DNA of 36,251 bases from Streptomyces tricolor (GTDB taxonomy: Bacteria > Actinomycetota > Actinomycetes > Streptomycetales > Streptomycetaceae), in the NCBI RefSeq assembly GCF_002155905.1, contig NZ_MUMF01000162.1:1-36251 (forward strand), read 5' to 3'. Both the position numbers and the translations under genes were made by a program. Below, piece by piece: positions 31,269 through 36,251 of this stretch. Under the pieces are notes generated by a model that made no database searches, was not told the origin of the DNA, and saw nothing but the letters and a program-made list of their open reading frames with translations. The first letter of the stretch is position 1. Each line of letters begins with the position of its first letter.

Positions 31269-31583
31269 GAGCAAGTGGAACAAGTCGAGGTCGACCAGGC
31301 GCCGCCGGGCTACCACGACGACAAGGACGCCGTCCTCAAGCGACTCCGTCGTATCGAGGGGCAGGTTCGTGGCCTGCAGCGCTTGGTGCAGGAGGATAAG
31401 TACTGCATCGACGTGCTCACGCAGGTCGCGGCGACCACGAAGAGTCTCCAGGCCGTGGCCATGCAGCTGCTGGAGAAGCACCTGGACCACTGCGTGCGCG
31501 AAGCCATGGTGGCCGGGGGAGAGGTGGCCCGGGACAAGGTCACCGAGGCGTCGCAGGCCATCGAACGACTGCTGCGTACGTGA
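31266..31583 (+). CDS. csoR: Copper-sensing repressor CsoR (canonical ligands)
   Basis: The 105-residue protein of the DUF156/CsoR family has the core RLRRIEGQVRGLQRLVQEDK, the ligand set C47, H72 and C76 (YCIDV, KHLDHC) with the 25- and 4-residue spacing of known Cu(I)-binding CsoR proteins. Cu(I) binding releases it from C-tract/G-tract operators. Start is the ATG at 31266, inside its own operator; an open frame further left would include the promoter. Likely targets in this window are its own operator, the copZ operator at 34907 and the site at 28825. It differs from the 14104 paralogue, which lacks the third ligand. Confidence 0.92.
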   Translation: MEQVEQVEVDQAPPGYHDDKDAVLKRLRRIEGQVRGLQRLVQEDKYCIDVLTQVAATTKSLQAVAMQLLEKHLDHCVREAMVAGGEVARDKVTEASQAIERLLRT

Positions 31584-31751
31584 TCCCGGCCGGGGAGCTT
31601 GTGGCGGCCGGCGCCTCAGTGGCGGCGCATGGTTCGTGCCGGACCTGTGCGGCTGGTGGCAGGCTAGTCCGTAGACTCACCTTCGCCGGTTGTGGGCGCC
31701 AGGAGTAGCGGTGGCACCGACCGGTGTTCCCGCAGTCTCACCCCACATGCC

Positions 31752-31806
31752 GCGCGCACGGGCAGGGGAGGTGGACACGTCCTCCGAGGCGCCTGCCCGT
31801 GCGCGC
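31752..31806. repeat. 15-bp perfect inverted repeat
   Basis: GCGCGCACGGGCAGG at 31752-31766 is the exact reverse complement of 31792-31806, with a 25-nt loop that itself contains GGAGG/CCTCC. No T tract follows, so it is not a clear terminator. It could be a transposon-end scar, a terminator of csoR, or a structured RNA. Confidence 0.55.
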
Positions 31807-31931
31807 ATCCTTCGGCGCGTCGGCAGGGGAGATGCCCAGTGTCCATCCACCCGCCCCCGCGCACTGTTGCTTACGCGAGTGACTACTCACCCGTCTCTCG
31901 GCTGGGAGGCTGCGCGCGTGCCACCGCCCCG

Positions 31932-32036
31932 CTGGAGACCGTCATTCTCGAACGCACCGGCCACATGCCCATGCTGGAACGCCCGGACGCCTTCAAAACC
32001 GAGGTGGGGCACCTCCTGGACACACTCGGCGACTGA
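31932..32036 (+). pseudogene. C-terminal remnant of alpha/beta-hydrolase
   Basis: The + strand frame ends LETVILERTGHMPMLERPDA then FKTEVGHLLDTLGD and stop. G-H-M-P-M-L-E-R-P is the catalytic-histidine region of alpha/beta-hydrolases, but the nucleophile, oxyanion and lid parts are absent; the upstream in-frame sequence has no such motifs. It is most likely the tail of a deleted hydrolase gene. Confidence 0.65.
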
Positions 32037-32067
32037 GTGGACAGGGCCCCCGAGACGACCCAACGGC

Positions 32068-32098
32068 GCGGCGCCCGGCTGGAAGAGCCGGGCGCCGC
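32068..32098. terminator. 13-bp GC hairpin behind copA
   Basis: GCGGCGCCCGGCT at 32068-32080 pairs perfectly with 32086-32098 across GGAAG. It sits 24 nt past the copA stop and just after the hydrolase remnant, so it can end transcription from both sides. No T tract follows, as is common in Streptomyces. Confidence 0.75.
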
Positions 32099-32121
32099 AG
32101 TCAACCGTCTTGCCGACGCGC

Positions 32122-34404
32122 TTACTTGAAGGACCGAAGCCGCAGGCTGTTGGTCACCACGAAGACCGAGGAGAACGCCATCGCGGCGCCCGCGATCATC
32201 GGGTTGAGCATGCCGAGGGCGGCGAGCGGGATGGCTGCGACGTTGTAGCCGAAGGCCCAGAAGAGGTTGCCCTTGATGGTGGACAGGGTCCTGCGGGAGA
32301 GGCGGATCGCGTCGGCCGCCACCCGCAGGTCGCCGCGCACGAGGGTGAGGTCGCCGGCCTCGATCGCCGCGTCCGTGCCGGTGCCCATGGCCAGGCCCAG
32401 GTCGGCGGTGGCGAGGGCGGCCGCGTCGTTGACGCCGTCGCCGACCATCGCGACCGTACGGCCCTCGCTCTGCAGTCGCTTGACGACGTCCACCTTGTCC
32501 TCGGGCAGGACTTCGGCGATGACCTCGTCGATGCCGACGGTCCTGGCCACGGACTCGGCGACGAGCTGGTTGTCGCCGGTCAGCAGCACGGGCTTCAGGC
32601 CCAGCCGGCGCAGTTCGGCCACCGCTTCCGCACTGGTCTCCTTGATGGCGTCGGCGACCGTGAGGACACCGCGCGCCTCGCCGTCCCAGGCCACGGCGAC
32701 CGCAGTGCGGCCCTCGGCCTCTGCGGCGGCCTTGGCCTCGGCCAGTTCCGTGGGCAGTTCGATGACCCACTCCTTCAGGAGCTTCTCGCGGCCCACAACC
32801 ACCGCGTGCCCGTCGACGACGCCCTGCACCCCGAGGCCGGCGACGTTCTCGAAGTTCTCCGGCACCGGAAGGTTTCCGGCCCGATCGGCCGCACCGGAGG
32901 CGATGGCCTGGGCGATCGGGTGCTCCGAGGCGTGCTCCAACGCGCCCGCCAGCCGCAGCAGTTCGCCTTCCTCCACGCCTGGTGCGGTGAACACGTCCTG
33001 CAGCTGCATCCGTCCCGTGGTCACCGTGCCGGTCTTGTCCAGGACGATCGTGTCGACGCGGCGGGTGGACTCCAGGACCTCGGGGCCCTTGATGAGGATG
33101 CCGAGCTGGGCGCCCCGGCCGGTGCCGACCATGAGGGCGGTCGGAGTGGCCAGGCCCAGCGCGCACGGGCAGGCGATGATCAGGACCGCGACAGCGGCGG
33201 TGAAGGCGGCGGTCGCGTCCCCGGTCACGAACAGCCAGGTCAGCAGGGTGCCGAGGGCGAGGAGAATGACCACGGGGACGAAGACGGAGGAGATCCGGTC
33301 GGCGAGGCGCTGCACCTCGGCCTTGCCGTTCTGCGCGTCCTCGACGAGCCTGGCCATGCGGGCGAGCTGCGTGTCGGAGCCCACCCGGGTTGCCTCGACG
33401 ACGATTCGGCCCCCGGCGTTCACGGTCGCGCCGGTCACGGCGTCGCCGACGGTCACGTCGACCGGCACGGACTCGCCGGTCAGCATGGAGGCGTCCACCG
33501 CCGACGCGCCCTCGACGACGGTCCCGTCGGTGGCGACCTTCTCCCCGGGCCGTACGACGAAGCGGTCACCGACGGCCAACTGCGCGACAGGGATGCGTAC
33601 TTCCTTGCCCCCGCGTAGAACCGAGACGTCCTTCGCGCCCAGTTCCATGAGCGCCCGCAGTGCCGCCCCCGCCTTGCGCTTGGACTTCGCCTCCAGGTAG
33701 CGCCCGGCGAGGATGAAGGTGGTCACACCGGCCGCAGCCTCCAAGTAGATGGAGGAGGAGCCGTCCCCGCGGGAGATGGTGAACTCGAAGCCGTGCCGCA
33801 TGCCCGGCATCCCGGCGTGTCCGAAGAACAGTGCCCACAGCGACCAGCCGAGTGCGGCGAGCGTGCCGATGGACACCAGGGTGTCCATGGTCGCGGCGCC
33901 GTGGCGGGCGTTCGTCCAGGCGGCCTTGTGGAAGGGGAAGGCGCCCCAGACCACGACCGGTGCGGCCAGGGTCAGCGACAGCCACTGCCAGTTGTCGAAC
34001 TGCAGGGCCGGGACCATCGCCATCGCCACGACGGGCACGGTGAGCACCAGCGACACGTACAGACGCTGCCGCAGCGACAGCAGTTCACCGTCCGCCGCCG
34101 GAGCCGCCTCGCCCGCACGCTCATCGGCGGTGGCGGGCACGGGCGGAGGCGGCTCCTCGGCGGTGTACCCAGTCTTCTCTACGGTGGCGATGAGATCGGC
34201 GATCTCGATGCCATCCGGGTAGGAGACCTTCGCCTTCTCGGTGGCGTAGTTGACAGTCGCCGTAACACCGTCCATGCGGTTGAGCTTCTTCTCGATGCGG
34301 GCCGCGCACGAGGCGCAGGTCATGCCGCCGATGGAGAGCTCGATCTCGGAGGTGGGTACGGGCGCTGTGTCGCGGACTGCCTTCTCGGGAGCCGTGCTGG
34401 TCAT
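32122..34404 (-). CDS. copA: Copper-exporting P1B-type ATPase
   Basis: The 760-residue pump drives Cu(I) out of the cytoplasm. One N-terminal heavy-metal domain carries GMTCASC (27-33; C30, C33). Then come the P1B landmarks: TGES (309-312), the membrane C-P-C (412-414), phosphorylation motif DKTGT (D456), SEHP (493-496), and GDGVND (655-660). Two C-terminal membrane helices follow, with N and Y in the FGYNVAAIP segment and an M-x-x-S motif near the end, marking CopA-type specificity. GGAGAT precedes the ATG by 8 nt. It lies 115 nt downstream of copZ on the same strand and is probably transcribed from the CsoR-controlled copZ promoter. Confidence 0.95.
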   Translation of the reverse strand: MTSTAPEKAVRDTAPVPTSEIELSIGGMTCASCAARIEKKLNRMDGVTATVNYATEKAKVSYPDGIEIADLIATVEKTGYTAEEPPPPVPATADERAGEAAPAADGELLSLRQRLYVSLVLTVPVVAMAMVPALQFDNWQWLSLTLAAPVVVWGAFPFHKAAWTNARHGAATMDTLVSIGTLAALGWSLWALFFGHAGMPGMRHGFEFTISRGDGSSSIYLEAAAGVTTFILAGRYLEAKSKRKAGAALRALMELGAKDVSVLRGGKEVRIPVAQLAVGDRFVVRPGEKVATDGTVVEGASAVDASMLTGESVPVDVTVGDAVTGATVNAGGRIVVEATRVGSDTQLARMARLVEDAQNGKAEVQRLADRISSVFVPVVILLALGTLLTWLFVTGDATAAFTAAVAVLIIACPCALGLATPTALMVGTGRGAQLGILIKGPEVLESTRRVDTIVLDKTGTVTTGRMQLQDVFTAPGVEEGELLRLAGALEHASEHPIAQAIASGAADRAGNLPVPENFENVAGLGVQGVVDGHAVVVGREKLLKEWVIELPTELAEAKAAAEAEGRTAVAVAWDGEARGVLTVADAIKETSAEAVAELRRLGLKPVLLTGDNQLVAESVARTVGIDEVIAEVLPEDKVDVVKRLQSEGRTVAMVGDGVNDAAALATADLGLAMGTGTDAAIEAGDLTLVRGDLRVAADAIRLSRRTLSTIKGNLFWAFGYNVAAIPLAALGMLNPMIAGAAMAFSSVFVVTNSLRLRSFK

Positions 34405-34519
34405 GTGCGTATCTCCAGGGGGAGGCCGGGACGCACAGCGTCCGTATGAGCGGAGCGATACGTCCCGGCGCGGGGAGGAATTCGCGTATCCGGAGCCGTC
34501 GTGGACCCCGGCTGAGCTG

Positions 34520-34822
34520 TCAGGCGCGGCCGACGAGCTCGTAGCCCGCCTCGTCGACGGCGGCGCGTACGGCCTCCTCGTCGAGCGGGGCGGTGGAGGT
34601 GACGGTCACCTCACCGGTCTTGGCGACGGCTTGGACCGCGGTGACGCCGTCCAGCTCGGAGATCTCCTTCGAGACCGCGCCCTCACAGTGGCCGCAGGTC
34701 ATGCCGGACACCTTGTAGACGGTGGTGACGCCGACGCCCTGGACGTCGACCGTGGTGCCGGAGCCGCAGGAACCGCAGCAGGAGCCGGCGGCCGTCTCGG
34801 TGGTGTTCGTCTCGGTGGTCAT
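34520..34822 (-). CDS. copZ: Copper chaperone CopZ with Cys-rich N-terminal extension
   Basis: The 100-residue protein has a heavy-metal domain from about residue 34 ([21 protein letters not shown]43 and C46) and would hand Cu(I) to CopA. It carries an N-terminal extension of about 30 residues with C-C-G-S-C-G (C15, C16, C19), a second possible metal site not found in minimal chaperones. GAGGAAG lies before the ATG. A CsoR operator 85 nt upstream (34907-34921) with an adjacent TATAGT on the - strand gives copper-inducible expression. It is followed by copA. Confidence 0.93.
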   Translation of the reverse strand: MTTETNTTETAAGSCCGSCGSGTTVDVQGVGVTTVYKVSGMTCGHCEGAVSKEISELDGVTAVQAVAKTGEVTVTSTAPLDEEAVRAAVDEAGYELVGRA

Positions 34823-34902
34823 GGCTTCTTCCTCGGGGTCTGGATGCGTGGGTCGTTTCCGGGAGGGACGCCGCTTCCCTGCCTCTCCCGGCCAATGCCA
34901 AC

Positions 34903-34921
34903 ACTATACCCCCTAGGGGTA
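34903..34921 (-). promoter_or_regulatory. CsoR operator and -10 for copZ-copA
   Basis: TACCCCCTAGGGGTA at 34907-34921 is the CsoR-type dyad, and TATAGT (34908 to 34903 on the - strand) directly beside it is a good -10. CsoR binding would cover the -10 until Cu(I) is present. The 5' leader to copZ is about 75 nt. Confidence 0.8.
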
Positions 34922-34975
34922 TTCCGTCACCCTGTGATGCTGCCCACGCGATCTACTTGAAGCGGGCCCCGCTCG

Positions 34976-34988
34976 CTAATTTGCTTAG
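34976..34988 (+). promoter_or_regulatory. Palindrome site G (CTAATTTGCTTAG) before the riboswitch
   Basis: The 13-bp motif lies just upstream of the cobalamin riboswitch, in its likely promoter; TAGGCT at 34989-34994 could be the -10. The CsoR operator is 55 bp to the left but faces the other way. This places the riboswitch under the same palindrome as the lipoprotein/thiol genes. Confidence 0.65.
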
Positions 34989-34994
34989 TAGGCT

Positions 34995-35110
34995 GTCGTG
35001 ACCTGCGACGACAACGCCACATCGCGTCGACGGTGAGCAGTAACCGGGTGAGAATCCGGGACGGTCCCGCCACTGTGGACGGGGTTGCCCCGGGAGTCAG
35101 ACGCTGCCCC
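34995..35110 (+). ncRNA. Cobalamin (AdoCbl) riboswitch, orphan
   Basis: The conserved core is clear: GGTGAGCAGTAACCGGGTGA, GAATCCGGGACGGTCCC, then the B12 box GCCACTGT and GAGTCAGACG near the 3' end. A short hairpin GGGGTG/CACCCC at about 35128-35141 may be part of the expression platform. Riboswitches of this class shut down cobalamin or cobalt uptake and B12-independent enzymes. No gene follows on the + strand: the next gene, pspAB, converges from the right and ends at 35202. The regulated gene has apparently been lost. Confidence 0.9.
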
Positions 35111-35201
35111 GTCGTCCTCCTGAACGGGGGGTGTGCACCCCGAGGCGCTGACGGTCATCAGGTTGGCATCCCTGACCCACGGACCGAGTCTCATCGGGCA
35201 G

Positions 35202-35780
35202 TCACAGGCCAGGGGCGCCCCAGAGGGGGAACCAGCGAGTCAGGTCCTGCTCGAGGCGCAGGTCGTCCTTGACGATGGCCTTGACCTGTAGTTCGAGCGG
35301 GCTGTCGCGCTTCTCACCGGGCAGGGGCGCGAAGGGGTAGAAGGTGCCCCGTTTGTAGAGGTAGACCAGTGCGAGGGGGCGGAGCTCGGCGTCACGGAAG
35401 GTGACGAGGGAGCAGAGCAGCTGGGGACCGAAGCCGCTGTCCTGCAGGGCGGTGTTCACCGCGTGCAGGTCGTTGACGAGGGCCGGCAGGTCGTCGGGGT
35501 CGCGGCGGGAGAGCAGCCACGAGTAGCCGTAGTCGTCGCGGCTGAACTCCACGGGCATCCCGCTGCGTTCGGGGTCCGCGTCCAGCAGGGCCCGAACGTC
35601 CCGTTGGACTTGCGCGAACGCGCCGCCTTCGATGCTGGCGAAGCAGACCGAGCCCGTTCCCGTCGAGGTGAAGCCGACGGCCGCCTGAAGGGTGATCGCC
35701 GCCGAGGGCAGGCCGAAGAGCTGGTCGAGGTCAGGTTTGACCGGCTTGCTCCGCCCGAACAGGACATCCAGAAAACCCAC
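35202..35780 (-). CDS. pspAB: PspA-associated protein PspAB
   Basis: The 192-residue protein matches PspAB: start GFLDVLFGRSKPVKPDLDQL, FGLPSAAITLQA, GSVCFASIEGGAFAQVQRDV, DDYGYSWLLSRRDPDDLP, and an end with LEQDLTRWFPLWGAPGL. PspAB works with PspA and HtpX in the actinobacterial membrane-stress response. The GTG start has AAAGGAG 9 nt upstream. The HtpX-like gene follows upstream after 39 nt on the same strand, the usual order. Its 3' end converges on the orphan riboswitch. Confidence 0.88.
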   Translation of the reverse strand: MGFLDVLFGRSKPVKPDLDQLFGLPSAAITLQAAVGFTSTGTGSVCFASIEGGAFAQVQRDVRALLDADPERSGMPVEFSRDDYGYSWLLSRRDPDDLPALVNDLHAVNTALQDSGFGPQLLCSLVTFRDAELRPLALVYLYKRGTFYPFAPLPGEKRDSPLELQVKAIVKDDLRLEQDLTRWFPLWGAPGL

Positions 35781-35819
35781 GCCGATCAGCTCCTTTCTGT
35801 CGGTTCCGGTTCACCGTGC

Positions 35820-36251
35820 TCATGCCGTCTCGCCCAGCTCTGTGGAGATCTCCGCGAGCGCCTCCAGGCGGCGTTCCAGGGTGGGGTGCGTGGAGAACAG
35901 GTTGGCCACCGTGGTGCCGGGCCCGAGGGCGGGGGTGAAGAAGAAGGCGTTGAACGCCTGGGCGGTGCGCAGGTCCTGGGTGGGGATGCGGGCGACGTCG
36001 CCGGTGACTTTGGTCAGGGCCGAGGCCAGGGCGGAGGGCTTCGCGGTGAGCATGGCGCCGGCGCGGTCGGCGGCCAGTTCGCGGTAGCGGGACAGTGCCC
36101 GGATCAGCAGGAAGCTGATCGCGTAGACCAGGGCGGAGACCGCCATGACCAGGGCGAGCGCCACTGCGGTGTTCTGGTCGCGGCTGCGGCCGCCGAACAG
36201 CTGGGAGTAGAAGGCGAAGCGGACGATGAGCCCGGCGATCACGCCCAGGAA
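35820..36251 (-). CDS. htpX: M48 family (HtpX-like) metalloprotease, C-terminal part
   Basis: The visible 143 codons are the C-terminal part of an HtpX-type membrane protease: two hydrophobic segments (VIAGLIVRFAFYSQLF region and ALALVMAVSALVYAISFLLI) and the third zinc ligand motif RELAADRAGAML (E in R-E-L-A-A-D), then FFFTPALGP and FSTHPTLERRLEAL. The HExxH active site lies beyond the right edge. The frame is open to the edge, so the gene is cut by the window. HtpX degrades misfolded membrane proteins and pairs with PspAB. Confidence 0.85.
   Translation of the reverse strand, partial: FLGVIAGLIVRFAFYSQLFGGRSRDQNTAVALALVMAVSALVYAISFLLIRALSRYRELAADRAGAMLTAKPSALASALTKVTGDVARIPTQDLRTAQAFNAFFFTPALGPGTTVANLFSTHPTLERRLEALAEISTELGETA

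Larger units (their letters stand above)
31584..32121. other. Gene-poor stretch with hydrolase remnant and hairpins
   Basis: This 538-base region after csoR has no intact gene. It contains a 15-bp inverted repeat (31752-31806), the last codons of an alpha/beta-hydrolase gene (31932-32036) and the terminator behind copA (32068-32098). The rest reads as degraded sequence. Confidence 0.55.

Noticed and set aside
35033-35272. Possible gene downstream of the riboswitch on the + strand
   Set aside because: The frame begins inside the riboswitch core and has no family resemblance or ribosome-binding site.
1-36251. tRNA, rRNA or CRISPR features
   Set aside because: No cloverleaf-like sequence, rRNA segment or regularly spaced repeats were seen on reading both strands.

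Overview
The window is high-GC actinomycete DNA, almost certainly Streptomyces or a close relative. The evidence is strong GC bias at third codon positions, frequent GTG starts, many 4-nt GTGA/ATGA gene overlaps, CsoR copper regulators with G/C-tract operators, and the actinobacterial PspAB/HtpX gene pair.

Left part (1 to about 13350) is prophage-derived. It opens inside a siphovirus tail module: distal tail protein, Gp37-like tail protein and two receptor-binding or fibre-like proteins. A lysis cassette follows: a zinc amidase endolysin with two peptidoglycan-binding repeats, two holin-like membrane proteins and a membrane-anchored collagen-like protein. A 17-bp hairpin with a UACG loop separates this from a convergent XRE regulator plus HD-phosphohydrolase pair. 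Then come about nine small proteins of unknown function, several with CxxC zinc motifs, and a small XRE repressor with its own palindromic operator. No integrase, portal, capsid or terminase gene is visible, so only one end of the element is present.

Middle part (13360 to 18370) looks chromosomal. It begins with wreckage: a truncated small membrane protein gene and an internally deleted MFS exporter gene. A CsoR-family regulator missing one metal ligand, a methyltransferase and a DUF302 protein behind a CsoR-type operator follow, then peptide chain release factor 3 (prfC).

Right part (18116 to 36251) is a metal, thiol and lipoprotein island. It holds Lgt, Lnt, a GCPICNK membrane protein, a tandemly duplicated pair of tiny membrane proteins with one decayed member, a DegT-type PLP enzyme, a TlpA/CcdA thiol-redox pair, a large three-repeat membrane protein, a secreted LVIVD-repeat protein, a canonical CsoR, CopA and CopZ. 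A cobalamin riboswitch with no gene behind it follows, then PspAB and the C-terminal part of an HtpX-like peptidase.

The most interesting signal is a 13-bp interrupted palindrome, CTAA-N5-TTAG. I find it seven times between 19250 and 34988, always in a likely control region: before lgt, the GCPICNK gene with lnt, both copies of the duplicated gene, the DegT gene, tlpA-ccdA and the riboswitch. It looks like the operator of an unidentified repressor that ties lipoprotein maturation, extracytoplasmic thiol chemistry and a B12-sensing RNA into one regulon. It is distinct from the CsoR operators in the same island.
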